This document shows positions 36,872 to 46,270 of a stretch of DNA of 64,000 bases, one piece after another; the first letter of the stretch is position 1, and the number at the start of each line of letters is the position of its first letter. Both the position numbers and the translations under genes were made by a program. The stretch is from Syntrophobacter fumaroxidans MPOB (lineage in GTDB: Bacteria; Desulfobacterota; Syntrophobacteria; Syntrophobacterales; Syntrophobacteraceae), in contig NC_008554.1 in assembly GCF_000014965.1 (NCBI RefSeq), positions 558,001-622,000 of the forward strand, read 5' to 3'. The notes under the pieces were generated by a model that was not told the DNA's origin, made no database searches, and saw nothing but the letters and a program-made list of their open reading frames with translations.

Positions 36872-37882
36872 ATGGGTTTCGTGAACAGGAAATGGCTGAA
36901 GTTTTCACTGGGGATATCGCCGCTGCTTTTTGGCGGGCTGTCGCTCTTTTGGGGGGCATACGGCATTTCTCCGCTCCTGACGGCGAAGATCCTGCTGTCC
37001 AAGGTTTTTTTCTTCGACGCGACCCCCGCGCCGGAGCTTTCCATCGTGTGGGAAATCAGGCTTCCGCGGGTGGTTCTCTCGGGCGTGGTCGGCGCGGCCC
37101 TGTCCGGGGCGGGGGTCACTCTCCAGGGAATCTTCCGCAACCCCCTGGTCGATCCGTTCATTCTCGGGCTGTCGTCCGGGGCCGCATTCGGCTGTGCCCT
37201 GTCCGTGGCCGTCTTTCCACAGTTTCCGATCCAGGTTGCGGCGTTCCTGTTCAGCCTGGTCGCCTCCTTTTCCACCTACATGCTCGCGCGAACCCAGGGA
37301 GAGGTGTCGCGCCTGCATCTCGTGCTGTCCGGCATAGTGGTTTCGGCATTCTTCAGCGCGTTGGTTTCCATACTCAAGTTCCTGGTGGACCCCCACAAAC
37401 TGGTGAGCATCGTCTACTGGCTTCTCGGGAGCTTTTCGCTTGCGGATTGGCGGGCCGTGGGCGTCGTGTCGCTCTCCATGCTTGCGGTGAGTTTCCCCCT
37501 GATCCTGATGCGGTGGCGCCTCAACGCGCTGTCCATGGGGGAGGACGAAGCCCGGGCACTTGGAATACCCGTCGAGCGGGACAGGCTTCTGTTCATTGGG
37601 GCCGCCTCGCTTGCCGTCGGAAGCGCCGTATCCGTCAGCGGCATCATCGGGTGGGTGGGGTTGATGGTGCCCCATCTCACGAGAATGCTCGTCGGGCCGG
37701 ACCACAGGGTGCTCGTGCCCTTTTCCCTCGCCGTGGGGGCGGCTTTCATGATCTTCGCCGACACCCTGGCGAGGAACCTCACGGCGTTCGACCTCCCCGT
37801 CGGGATCATCACGACGTTGAGCGGCACGCCTTTTTTCGTCTACCTGATGAAACGGGGCGCAAAGGAGAGCTGGGGAAAATGA
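36872..37882 (+). CDS. FecCD/BtuC-type ABC permease
   Basis: A 336-residue permease with about ten membrane helices of the BtuC/FecCD family. Signatures: IRLPRVVLSGVVGAALSGAGVTLQGIFRNPLVDPFILGLSSGAAFG, YWLLGSFSLADW, the ATPase-coupling loop GEDEARALGIPVERDRLLFIGAASLAVGSAVSVSGIIGWVGLMVPHLTRMLVGPDHR, and ARNLTAFDLPVGIITTLSGTPFFVYLM. The start is ATG 36872, or a GTG a few codons later. The stop overlaps the start of the ATPase gene by 4 bases (ATGA). Confidence 0.94.
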   Translation: MGFVNRKWLKFSLGISPLLFGGLSLFWGAYGISPLLTAKILLSKVFFFDATPAPELSIVWEIRLPRVVLSGVVGAALSGAGVTLQGIFRNPLVDPFILGLSSGAAFGCALSVAVFPQFPIQVAAFLFSLVASFSTYMLARTQGEVSRLHLVLSGIVVSAFFSALVSILKFLVDPHKLVSIVYWLLGSFSLADWRAVGVVSLSMLAVSFPLILMRWRLNALSMGEDEARALGIPVERDRLLFIGAASLAVGSAVSVSGIIGWVGLMVPHLTRMLVGPDHRVLVPFSLAVGAAFMIFADTLARNLTAFDLPVGIITTLSGTPFFVYLMKRGAKESWGK

Positions 37883-38649
37883 TCGAAGTCAGGGGAGTCA
37901 CCTTTTCTCACAACGGGTCGCGGGAGACGGTCCTGCGCGAGATCGATTTTCTTGCCCGCGGGGGTGAAATCACGGCGGTTCTCGGCCCCAACGGCTCCGG
38001 GAAAACGACGCTTTTCCAATGCCTGCTGGGGATCTGGAAATTTCAGAAAGGGGACGTGCTGTTCGAAGGGGAATCGATGAAGCATTTGAAACGAGTGGAA
38101 ATCGCCAGAAGAATCTCCTCGGTGCCCCAGGAGCACGAGCCCCCGTTTCCCTACACCTGCTTCGACATTGTGCTCATGGGGAGAACGGCCCACGTGGACG
38201 TGTTTTCGTCGCCGGGGGAAAAGGACTCGGACCTGGCCCACGAGGCGATGGAAGCCCTCGGCATTCGTCACCTGGCTTCCCGCCCGTACACCAGGGTGAG
38301 CGGCGGGGAACGGCAGATGGTGCTCGTGGCCCGCTGCCTGGCTCAGAACGCGCCGGTGATGCTCCTCGACGAACCTTCCGCTCACCTCGATTTCAGGAAT
38401 CAGAACCTGATCCTGGCCAAAGTGAAGCAGATCGTGCGGGAAAGAGGCTTGACGGTCATCATGAATCTTCACGATCCCAACATGGCCCTCATGTTTTCCG
38501 ACCAGGTGCTTCTCCTGAAGCAGGGGCGGCTCATCGCGCACGGAACGCCCGACGATGCGATCACCCGGAAGAATCTCTGGGACGTCTACGGGCTGGAAGT
38601 CGAGTTCCTCACGGGCAGCGGATTGCGGATGATATGCCCGAGAATCTGA
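37879..38649 (+). CDS. BtuD/FecE-type ABC ATPase
   Basis: A 256-residue ATPase for the preceding permease. Walker A GPNGSGKTT, Q-loop SSVPQEHEPPFPYTCFDIVLMG, signature VSGGERQMVLVARCLAQ, Walker B VMLLDEPSAHLDF, and the switch His in NLHDPNMAL. The PQEH Q-loop and LDFRNQ after Walker B are typical of the siderophore/B12 importers. The start overlaps the permease stop by 4 bases. Confidence 0.95.
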   Translation: MIEVRGVTFSHNGSRETVLREIDFLARGGEITAVLGPNGSGKTTLFQCLLGIWKFQKGDVLFEGESMKHLKRVEIARRISSVPQEHEPPFPYTCFDIVLMGRTAHVDVFSSPGEKDSDLAHEAMEALGIRHLASRPYTRVSGGERQMVLVARCLAQNAPVMLLDEPSAHLDFRNQNLILAKVKQIVRERGLTVIMNLHDPNMALMFSDQVLLLKQGRLIAHGTPDDAITRKNLWDVYGLEVEFLTGSGLRMICPRI

Positions 38650-38685
38650 AAACAGCCGGATCGTAGACTCGGCAAGGAGAGACGC

Positions 38686-41600
38686 ATGAAGCTCCTGTCC
38701 ATCATGTGGTCGAATTATGTTCCGCTCCTCAAGCAGGCCGCCGCCGAGACCGGAACGTTCGATCTCAGGGCGTACTCGAACAAGCAGCTGAACCTCGACC
38801 CTCTAAAACTGCGGGAATGCAGGAAGGAAGTCAAAAGCGCCGACCTGATCCTGTTCTACAGGACGACCGAGTCGTTCTGGGACGAACTGGAAGATGAGCT
38901 GAAGGATTGTCGCGGTCGGATTCCGGTTGTGACGGTGGGGCCGGACATCGCCTCCTGGAAGCTCTCCAACGTGAATCCCGAAATCGTTGCGAACGTGTAC
39001 CGCTACCTCCTGTTCAATGGCGGGGACAATTTCAGGGAGATGCTGAAGTACCTCGCGGCGGCGGTTTTTTCCATCGAGATTCCTTATGACCCCCCGAAAG
39101 AGACGGCATGGGAAGGGATTTTCCACCCGCAATGGGGCGGACCTTTCGATACCACCCGGGAATACCTTGAAATCTATCCCCACAAGGACCGGCCGCTCGT
39201 GGGCGTGCTCTTCTCCCGTTCCAATTGGGTGTCCGGGAACCTGGAGGTGGAAAGTCGGACCATCGCCGCCATCGAGGAGCAGGGCCTGGGCGTGCTGCCC
39301 GTGTTCTTCTATTCCGTCAAGGACACCAACCTGGGCAACCTGGGGGGCGAGGACGTGGTGCGCGGGTTCCTCCTGGCGGAAGACGGCAGCCCTCTCGTCG
39401 AGGCGGTCGTGAAACTCACGGTTTTCTTCCTCGGGCAGAAAAAGGGGAATTCATCCGAGTCGCAGGCGGAATCCGGCGTCGGTCTGCTCAAAGCCTTGAA
39501 TGTTCCCCTCGTGAACCCCGTCATCTCCTACTACAAGGACCGGACGCAATGGCTTGACGACCCGGCGGGCCTCGGGCAGCAGGTCGCCTGGAGCATCGCG
39601 CTCCCGGAGTTCGAGGGGGTTGTCGAACCGCTCGTGGTGGGTGCGAGCAAAGGGGTGAGCAATCCGGAGGAGGAAATGTACGAAGCCATTCCGGACCGGA
39701 TCGACCGCCTGGCCCGCCGGATTTCCAGGTGGGTCCGGTTGCGGCGCACACCCAACCGCCTGAAAAAGATCGCCTTCATCCTTCACAACAATCCGTGCGC
39801 CTCCGTTGAAGCCACGGTCGGCGGTGGAGCGCACCTGGATACCCTGGAGAGCGTTGCCCGGGTCCTGCGTCGAATGAAGGATGAGGGATACGCGGTGACT
39901 CCTCCGGAAAACGGGAAGGCCCTCATCGATGAAATCCTCGAACGAAAGGCGATTTCCGAGTTCCGGTGGACCACGACCGGGGAAATTGCGGCGCGCGGAG
40001 GCTGCCTGGCGCAACTCGACGTCGCGGGCTATTCGCGCTGGTTCGATGAATTGCCCGAAGCGACCCGCAACAGAATGATCGAAGCATGGGGGCGCCCGCC
40101 CGGCGAGGAAAAGGACGGCGTGCCGGCGGCGATGGTCCACGAAGGGAAAATCCTTGTCACGGGGGTGCGGTACGGCAACGCCGTGGTCTGTGTCCAGCCG
40201 AAGAGGGGCTGCGCGGGAGCGCGGTGCGACGGGCAGGTCTGCAGGATTCTGCACGATCCGAATGTGCCGCCGCCGCACCAGTACGTGGCCACCTACAAGT
40301 GGCTTTCGCGGGATTTCGGCGCGGATGCGATCGTTCATGTCGGAACGCACGGGAATCTCGAATTCCTGCCCGGGAAGGGCACGGGGCTGTCCAGCGGCTG
40401 CTTTCCGGATATCGGCATCGACGAGATGCCGAATCTCTACATCTACAACGCGGACAACCCACCCGAGGGGACCACGGCGAAACGCCGGAGCTGTGCCGTG
40501 CTGGTGGATCACATGCAGGCGGTGATGGTCCGGGGGGAGCTTTACGGGGACCTGGACGAGCTCGAACGGCTCATGTCCGAATACGACAAAATCAAGCTTG
40601 TCGAACCGGGCAAGGCCCACACGCTTCGACACATGATCGAGGCGCGGCTCGAAGCCGGGAACCTGCTGCAGGGGATGAAGATCGACCATGACGCGCCCTT
40701 CGATGAAGTATTGAAGGCGGCGCACGAGGCGCTCTCGCTGCTCAAAAACACTTATATCCCCAAAGGCATGCACGTGTTCGGAAGCATCCCCGAGGGCGAG
40801 AGGCTGTCCGAATTCATTTACGCGGTCGTGAGGTACGAGAACACCCCCGAATCGCTGCGTGGGGTTGTGAAAAGCCTGATGGAAAGGGACGAGGGGTTCC
40901 GGGCGCTCGATGAGACGGCCGGCAAAAACCTCGTGGATGAAAAAGCGCAAGCGATCTGCACGGCCTACCTTGAGGGAGAAGCGCCCCTTGCGCACATCAT
41001 GCAATCGCACTTCGACGATATCTCCCGGTTCGAATCCGCGATCGCCTGCGTACAGGAGAAGATCGACGACGTTCGAAAACGGGTGGCGCTCACCGACGAG
41101 ATGTCGGCGCTTCTGAACGGAGCGGCGGGCGGATATGTTCCGCCCGGGCCGTCCGGGATCGTCACGCGGGGCAGGCCGGATATCCTCCCCACGGGACGCA
41201 ACTTCTACTCGCTTGATCCTCACAAGGTGCCGTCCCGTGCAGGTTGGGAAGTGGGGGTGCAACTCGCGGGCCTGACGATCGAAAAATTCCTGAACGAGGA
41301 GGGGAAGTACCCCGAGAACATCGCTTTCTATTGGCAGTGCACGGACATCATGTGGTCCGACGGCGAAGGAATGGCCCAGATGATGTACCTGCTCGGCGTA
41401 CGGCCCGTGTGGCAGGCAAACGGAAAAGTGTCGGGATTTGAAATCATTCCCCTGGAAGAGCTGAAACGCCCCAGGATCGATATCACGGTGCGGGTGTCCG
41501 GCATCACGCGGGACAATTTCGCGTCCGTCATCGAGCTGATCGACGAGGCGGTGCAGGCCGTGGCCGCGCTCGATGAACCGCCGGACCGGAATTTCGTTCG

Positions 41601-42498
41601 CAGGCATCTCCTGGCGCACATGGAGGAGAGCGGGGCGGCCGAGGATGAAGCCGAGGCGTTCCGAAAAGGGACCTTTCGGCTGTTCTCGAGCATGCCCGGG
41701 GTCTACCAGGCGGGGACCCAGCTTGCCGTGTACGCGTCCGCCTGGAAGGACGAAAAGGATCTCTGCGACGTGTTTCTTTACTGGAACGGGTACGCTTACG
41801 GCAAGGGAGTGTTCGGCGAGCCCGCTCACCGGCATTTGTCCAGGAGCCTCGAAACGGTCGAACTGACTTTTGCCAAGACGGTCACCGACGAATACGACCT
41901 TCTCGGATGCTGCTGCCATTTCGGCACTCACGGAGGGCTCATCAACGCCGCAAAAGTCGTTTCGGGCAGGGACATCAAGACATACTACGGCGACACGAGG
42001 GAAATGGGCGAGGTCCGGGTCAGGGATCTTGCCGACGAAATCCGCAGGATCGTGAGGACGAAGCTGCTCAACCCGAAATGGATCGAAGGAATGAAGGAAC
42101 ACGGCTACAAGGGCGCGGGAGAGATCGGCAAGCGGGTGGGCAGGGTCTACGGATGGGAAGCCACGAGCAGGGAAGTGGATGACTGGATCTTCGACGACAT
42201 TGCCCGAACCTTCCTCATGGACGAGGGGAATCGGAAGTTCTTCGAGGAGAACAACCCGTACGCCCTCGAGGAGACCGCCCGAAGACTGATCGAGGCGGCC
42301 GAACGGGGGCTTTGGGCTCCGTCCGCCGACGTGCGGGACGCGCTCAAGGAAATCTATGTCGAGATCGAGGGATGGATCGAGGAAAAGACCGGAGAAATGG
42401 AAGGCGACTTTCAAGGCGGCTCGATCGACATCATCACTTCACGCGAAGTGGAAAGTTGGAAGGGGAAAATGGATGAGACTCTGGGACGAAAGGGTTAG
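38686..42498 (+). CDS. cobN: CobN/ChlH-type cobaltochelatase large subunit
   Basis: A 1270-residue CobN/ChlH-family protein, the tetrapyrrole-binding subunit of three-part chelatases. Length equals that of known CobN (about 1275). Recognisable blocks are FIVHVGTHGNLEFLPGKGTGLSSGCFPDI (in sequence IVHVGTHGNLEFLPGKG), TLRHMIEARLEAGNLLQGMKIDHDAPFDEVL, LPTGRNFYSLDPHKVPSRAGWEVG, VSGITRDNFASVIELIDEAVQAV, and the C-terminal GAGEIGKRVGRVYGWEATSREVDDWIFDDIARTF. It would insert cobalt into hydrogenobyrinate diamide or a related ring; since anaerobes usually use CbiK, scavenging or another metal remains possible. AAGGAG precedes the start. The next two genes encode the motor subunits. Confidence 0.93.
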   Translation: MKLLSIMWSNYVPLLKQAAAETGTFDLRAYSNKQLNLDPLKLRECRKEVKSADLILFYRTTESFWDELEDELKDCRGRIPVVTVGPDIASWKLSNVNPEIVANVYRYLLFNGGDNFREMLKYLAAAVFSIEIPYDPPKETAWEGIFHPQWGGPFDTTREYLEIYPHKDRPLVGVLFSRSNWVSGNLEVESRTIAAIEEQGLGVLPVFFYSVKDTNLGNLGGEDVVRGFLLAEDGSPLVEAVVKLTVFFLGQKKGNSSESQAESGVGLLKALNVPLVNPVISYYKDRTQWLDDPAGLGQQVAWSIALPEFEGVVEPLVVGASKGVSNPEEEMYEAIPDRIDRLARRISRWVRLRRTPNRLKKIAFILHNNPCASVEATVGGGAHLDTLESVARVLRRMKDEGYAVTPPENGKALIDEILERKAISEFRWTTTGEIAARGGCLAQLDVAGYSRWFDELPEATRNRMIEAWGRPPGEEKDGVPAAMVHEGKILVTGVRYGNAVVCVQPKRGCAGARCDGQVCRILHDPNVPPPHQYVATYKWLSRDFGADAIVHVGTHGNLEFLPGKGTGLSSGCFPDIGIDEMPNLYIYNADNPPEGTTAKRRSCAVLVDHMQAVMVRGELYGDLDELERLMSEYDKIKLVEPGKAHTLRHMIEARLEAGNLLQGMKIDHDAPFDEVLKAAHEALSLLKNTYIPKGMHVFGSIPEGERLSEFIYAVVRYENTPESLRGVVKSLMERDEGFRALDETAGKNLVDEKAQAICTAYLEGEAPLAHIMQSHFDDISRFESAIACVQEKIDDVRKRVALTDEMSALLNGAAGGYVPPGPSGIVTRGRPDILPTGRNFYSLDPHKVPSRAGWEVGVQLAGLTIEKFLNEEGKYPENIAFYWQCTDIMWSDGEGMAQMMYLLGVRPVWQANGKVSGFEIIPLEELKRPRIDITVRVSGITRDNFASVIELIDEAVQAVAALDEPPDRNFVRRHLLAHMEESGAAEDEAEAFRKGTFRLFSSMPGVYQAGTQLAVYASAWKDEKDLCDVFLYWNGYAYGKGVFGEPAHRHLSRSLETVELTFAKTVTDEYDLLGCCCHFGTHGGLINAAKVVSGRDIKTYYGDTREMGEVRVRDLADEIRRIVRTKLLNPKWIEGMKEHGYKGAGEIGKRVGRVYGWEATSREVDDWIFDDIARTFLMDEGNRKFFEENNPYALEETARRLIEAAERGLWAPSADVRDALKEIYVEIEGWIEEKTGEMEGDFQGGSIDIITSREVESWKGKMDETLGRKG

Positions 42499-42501
42499 GG
42501 G

Positions 42502-43542
42502 ATGATTTTTCCTTTCACGGCCATTGTCGGTCAGGATCAGATGAAGCTGGGTCTTATTCTCAACGTCATAGACCCCACCATCGGGGGGCTCCTCATCATG
42601 GGCGAGAAAGGGACGGGGAAAAGCACCGCGGTGCGGGCCCTCGCGGATCTCCTTCCCGAAATCGCCGTTTCCAGGGGCTGCGCGTTCAATTGCGATCCCG
42701 ACGGCAAAAACCTGTGCACGTCCTGCGTGGAAAAAGCGTCGCCGGGGCGCCCTCTGGAGAGCGAGACGAGAAAGATGAAAGTGATCGAGCTCCCTCTCGG
42801 CATCACGGAGGACAGGCTCGTCGGAACGCTCGATATCGAGCATGCCCTCAAACACGGGGCAAAGCGATTCGAACCGGGGATTCTCGCGGATGCAAACCGA
42901 AACTTTCTTTATGTGGACGAAGTCAACCTGCTCGAAGACCACATCATCGATTTGTTGCTCGATTCCGCGGCCATGGGGCGGAATTTCGTCGAGCGGGAAG
43001 GAGTTTCCTTCACGCATCCCGCCCGCTTCATCCTCGTGGGCACGATGAATCCCGAGGAAGGCGACCTCAGGCCCCAGCTTCTGGACCGTTTCGGTCTCTG
43101 TGTCTACGTACGGTCCATTCGAGAAAGGGAGCCGCGCATGGAAATCCTCAGGAGACGCTTCGAGTTCGATGCGGATCCCGCTGCTTTTCTCGAGAAAATC
43201 GAGCCCGACCAGCGATCCTTGTCGGAGCGGATCGTCCGGGCCAGGCGAAACCTTCAGGACATCAAGATGCCGGACGAAATCCTGGAAAAGGTGGTCGGGG
43301 TCACCTCGGCGGTTCATGTGGACGGCCACCGCTCGGACATCGTGATTCTCAGAGGGGCGAGAGCGCTCGCCGCCTTGAAGGGGCGGGAGCGCATCGAAAT
43401 GGAAGATATCAAGGATATCGTTCGCCCGGCACTGAACCACAGGCTCAAGCGGGCCCCGTTCGAAGAGATCGGATCGGGGGCAAGCAAAATGGAAGCGGTG
43501 ATCGAGCAGTTGGGCCGAAGTGACGGCGCTGCGATTTCGTAA
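42502..43542 (+). CDS. Chelatase AAA+ ATPase subunit I (ChlI/BchI type)
   Basis: A 346-residue AAA+ ATPase of the Mg-chelatase I family. Walker [10 protein letters not shown], a Cys-bearing insert [16 protein letters not shown] typical of the family, [17 protein letters not shown], Walker [24 protein letters not shown], and sensor motif [23 protein letters not shown]. With subunit D it forms the hexameric motor driving metal insertion by the large subunit. It starts 3 bases after cobN stops. The name bchI/chlI does not imply chlorophyll synthesis here. Confidence 0.95.
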   Translation: MIFPFTAIVGQDQMKLGLILNVIDPTIGGLLIMGEKGTGKSTAVRALADLLPEIAVSRGCAFNCDPDGKNLCTSCVEKASPGRPLESETRKMKVIELPLGITEDRLVGTLDIEHALKHGAKRFEPGILADANRNFLYVDEVNLLEDHIIDLLLDSAAMGRNFVEREGVSFTHPARFILVGTMNPEEGDLRPQLLDRFGLCVYVRSIREREPRMEILRRRFEFDADPAAFLEKIEPDQRSLSERIVRARRNLQDIKMPDEILEKVVGVTSAVHVDGHRSDIVILRGARALAALKGRERIEMEDIKDIVRPALNHRLKRAPFEEIGSGASKMEAVIEQLGRSDGAAIS

Positions 43543-43633
43543 CGACAGGGGGCGTCCGCCCGTGCACAGCGTCGTCCCGAAGTTTGCCGTTCAATCGTAG
43601 CGTGAGACCGGTTTGGTCTTCAAGGAATGCATG

Positions 43634-45469
43634 ATGTCATTTGCCAGGATAGTCAGTCACGCGAGGGCAAAACTGGCTCTCATCCTCAACCTGATCGACC
43701 CCGGCATCGGAGGCGTTCTCTTCCTTGGGCACAAGGGGACGGGGAAATCCACTCTGGCGCGTTCGGCGAGGAATCTCCTTCCTGAAGGCGCACCATTCGT
43801 GGAAGTGCCTTTAAACGTCACCGAAGATGCCCTGTTGGGAGGCATCGACCTCGAGGAAGCCGTCCGGACGGGGGAGCGGTCCATGCGGGCCGGCCTCCTC
43901 CAGCGCTCGCTTGGAGGCGTGCTGCACATAGACGACGTCAATCTTTTGAACCAGGACCTCTTGAGTCTAATACTCAACAATCGGGAGGGAGACGGAATCG
44001 TTGGCGCAATAGAGGAAGGCTCGATCTCTCGACGGCTCTGCCTCTTTGCCGGCATGAATCCCGAGGAGGGAGCGGTTTCGGCCGCAACGATCGATCATTT
44101 CGGCCTGTGTGCCGTCTTCGAGACGCCGGAAAAACAAGGCACGAAGACGAGGGCGCTCGCGCACAATTGCCCGGATGAGGCCCTCGATCTGCGCTTGCGC
44201 CGGATTGAGGCGAAAGTGAAGAAGAGAATCGAACGAGCGCGGGGGCTGCTCGAACGGGTCGCCGTGCCTTCCCAAATGCGGGCACTTGCCGTGGAGGCGT
44301 GCATCGAAGCCGGTATCGAGGGACACCGCGGGGATATCGCCCTGCTCAGGGCCGCGCGGGCCTATGCCGCGTTTTGTGGTGCTCGTGCCTTGTCGGCCAA
44401 ACATGTCAAGAGGGTCGTTCCCCTGGCGTTGATCCACAGAAGGCGAAGTGCCGCTCCTCCGAGGGAAGAGGAGATGCGGGAGCAGCAGTCGCAGATACCG
44501 CGGGCCGAGGAGCGGGAACAGGCGGGGGATTCGAGCCGCGGCGGGGCCGAGGCCCGGGAAGCGCCCGCGGATGGAGACGGGAGCCAGGCCCATTCGTCTC
44601 CGAAGTCCCGGGAAGGGCACTCCCGGGAAGAGGTCTTCCCGGTGGGCGATTCCTTCAAGGTGAAAAGGATGCGCTTCGCGAAGGACAGGATCGAACGCAA
44701 TGCTTCCGGGAGAAGAACGAACACGCGATTCTCGGGCAAGGCGGGACGGTACGTCGGGAGCATACTCCGGGCGAAAAAGCTCGACGTCGCTGTCGATGCC
44801 ACTTTGCGTGCGGCAGCGCCCTGGCAGATCCTGCGAGGTCGTACGGGAAACCTCATCGTTTCGCGCGAAGACCTGCGGTTCAAAAGGCGCGAAAAGAAAA
44901 TGGGGCACCTGGTGGTCTTCGCCGTGGATTGTTCCGGTTCCATGGGGGCCAGGAGGAGGATGATCGAGACCAAGGGGGCGGTCCTTTCGATGCTGACCGA
45001 CTGCTATCACAAGCGGGACAAGGTGTCCCTGATCGCATTCCGCAAGGACGGGGCCGAGGTCGTCCTGCCGCCGACCTCCAGTGTCGAACTGGCATCCAGG
45101 AGGCTCGCGGAAATTCCCGTCGGAGGGAAAACTCCGCTCCCGGCCGCTCTGGTTGCGATTTACAACCTCATCAGGCGAGTGCTCATAAAGGAACCGGCTC
45201 TCAGAATCGTCGCGGCCGTGGTGAGCGATGGGCGGGCCAATCAGGGCATCACCGGCATTCCCGTGCCCGAGGAGGTCGAAAGATGCGCCGGGCTCCTCAA
45301 AGGCATGAAAAACACGGACTTCATCGTGGTCGACACGGAAGACAAATCCGGCATCATGCGGCTGGACCTGGCGCAACGGCTCGCCGTGAGTCTCGACGCG
45401 GATTATTTTACCTGCGACACCCTGAAGGCCGAAATCCTCGCCGAGCTGGTTTCGCGCAGAAAGAACTGA
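43634..45469 (+). CDS. Chelatase subunit D (ChlD/BchD type) with VWA domain
   Basis: A 611-residue subunit D. N-terminal AAA+ module with Walker A GHKGTGKST, LPLN-like VPLNVTEDALLGGIDLEEAV and VLHIDDVNLLNQDLLSLIL; a charged, low-complexity linker rich in Glu/Gln/Arg/Ser (residues about 275-345); and a C-terminal VWA domain with an intact MIDAS motif VFAVDCSGSMGARRRM. The linker and VWA bind the large subunit. ATG 43634 gives a 7-base spacing to AAGGA; ATG 43631 is directly before it. It ends the operon. Confidence 0.94.
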   Translation: MSFARIVSHARAKLALILNLIDPGIGGVLFLGHKGTGKSTLARSARNLLPEGAPFVEVPLNVTEDALLGGIDLEEAVRTGERSMRAGLLQRSLGGVLHIDDVNLLNQDLLSLILNNREGDGIVGAIEEGSISRRLCLFAGMNPEEGAVSAATIDHFGLCAVFETPEKQGTKTRALAHNCPDEALDLRLRRIEAKVKKRIERARGLLERVAVPSQMRALAVEACIEAGIEGHRGDIALLRAARAYAAFCGARALSAKHVKRVVPLALIHRRRSAAPPREEEMREQQSQIPRAEEREQAGDSSRGGAEAREAPADGDGSQAHSSPKSREGHSREEVFPVGDSFKVKRMRFAKDRIERNASGRRTNTRFSGKAGRYVGSILRAKKLDVAVDATLRAAAPWQILRGRTGNLIVSREDLRFKRREKKMGHLVVFAVDCSGSMGARRRMIETKGAVLSMLTDCYHKRDKVSLIAFRKDGAEVVLPPTSSVELASRRLAEIPVGGKTPLPAALVAIYNLIRRVLIKEPALRIVAAVVSDGRANQGITGIPVPEEVERCAGLLKGMKNTDFIVVDTEDKSGIMRLDLAQRLAVSLDADYFTCDTLKAEILAELVSRRKN

Positions 45470-45499
45470 TATGAAGTTGCGTTCAAGAGATGGATCTTT

Positions 45500-45680
45500 C
45501 AAGCACAAAAGAGCGGGGGAATGATTCCCCCGCACCCCCCAAGTTTCGGCCACACGCGCAAGCGCGTGAGGCCAAGGCTCGGCGCTGTCGGCGACTGGCC
45601 GAAGGCCGCCGCCGCAGCGCCACACGGAGCCGCGAAGCGGCGATGGGGTGTGGGGGATACGTCCCCCACGCTTTTAGAGT
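45500..45680. repeat. Hairpin-bounded intergenic repeat
   Basis: A GC-rich element after the chelatase operon. Its left end is a near-perfect palindrome GCGGGGGAATGATTCCCCCGC followed by CACCCCCC; its right end is GGGGTGTGGGGGATACGTCCCCCAC. The two ends can pair with each other as well as fold singly, as in MITE- or REP-like elements. No protein is encoded. Confidence 0.65.
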
Positions 45681-46145
45681 ATCATCTCGAACGCAAATCC
45701 GTATGAGAGGCGGTCATTCGGGGATTTATTGGCGCCCCCTGCGAAGCAGGCAAAAGCGCTCACCGGGGTTTCGGCTTTGCACGCGATCAACGAATAAAAA
45801 AAAGCCGATCCGTGGGGCAGACGGGCCGGCTTCAGAGGAGGAAAGAGTTTTCTCTTGCTTGCCCGTGTTATTAAGCAAGAACGATGCCAACCATTGTTCA
45901 GCCTGGAATTCCCGCTCCGGGACGGAATCGATCGGTCGCCATGGCGCGATTTTGGGCTCATTTAAAGCGCCATAATCCCGCCATGCGCATTAAATCCCGC
46001 CAAAATCCCGCACTTTCGGGCCATAAAGTATGGCGCGATTCTCGCGAGGATGCGAATCGCCTCGGGAAAAGCAAGGACCGGGCTCACGCAAAGAGCAGCC
46101 TCACGCAACGGCGCGACGACGGGCGCCGTTCGGCTCATACCTTCG
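45681..46145. other. Gene-free interval with short sequence repeats
   Basis: No supported gene. Around 45965-46035, AATCCCGCC/AAATCCCGC occurs three times close together and ATGGCGCGATT occurs at both sides (near 45941 and 46030), giving a small cluster of direct repeats of unknown meaning. Confidence 0.45.
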
Positions 46146-46194
46146 CGAAAAGGAAGGGGGCAGGCGATTCGGGCGCCTGCCCCCTTCCTTTTCG
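46146..46194. terminator. Long perfect hairpin, two-way terminator
   Basis: A 21-bp perfect inverted repeat (46146-46166 with 46174-46194) around the 7-base loop ATTCGGG. Both outer arms contain AAAAGG/CCTTTT, so either strand ends in a short T-run. It lies between convergent units: the chelatase operon on plus and the NDK gene on minus. Confidence 0.85.
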
Positions 46195-46270
46195 GACATG
46201 CATGAAAACGCCCGACAAAGGTGTAACTCCGACTTCCGGTCTCCAGCTCGAAATCGATCCCGCCTGACGG

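Noticed and set aside
39451-42414. 987-codon open frame on the minus strand opposite cobN
   Set aside because: It is the antisense shadow of a high-GC gene; no domain or ribosome site supports it, while the plus strand is clearly CobN.
45500-46200. CRISPR-like array suggested by short repeats after the chelatase operon
   Set aside because: Repeat units differ in length and spacing and there are no regular spacers or cas genes.
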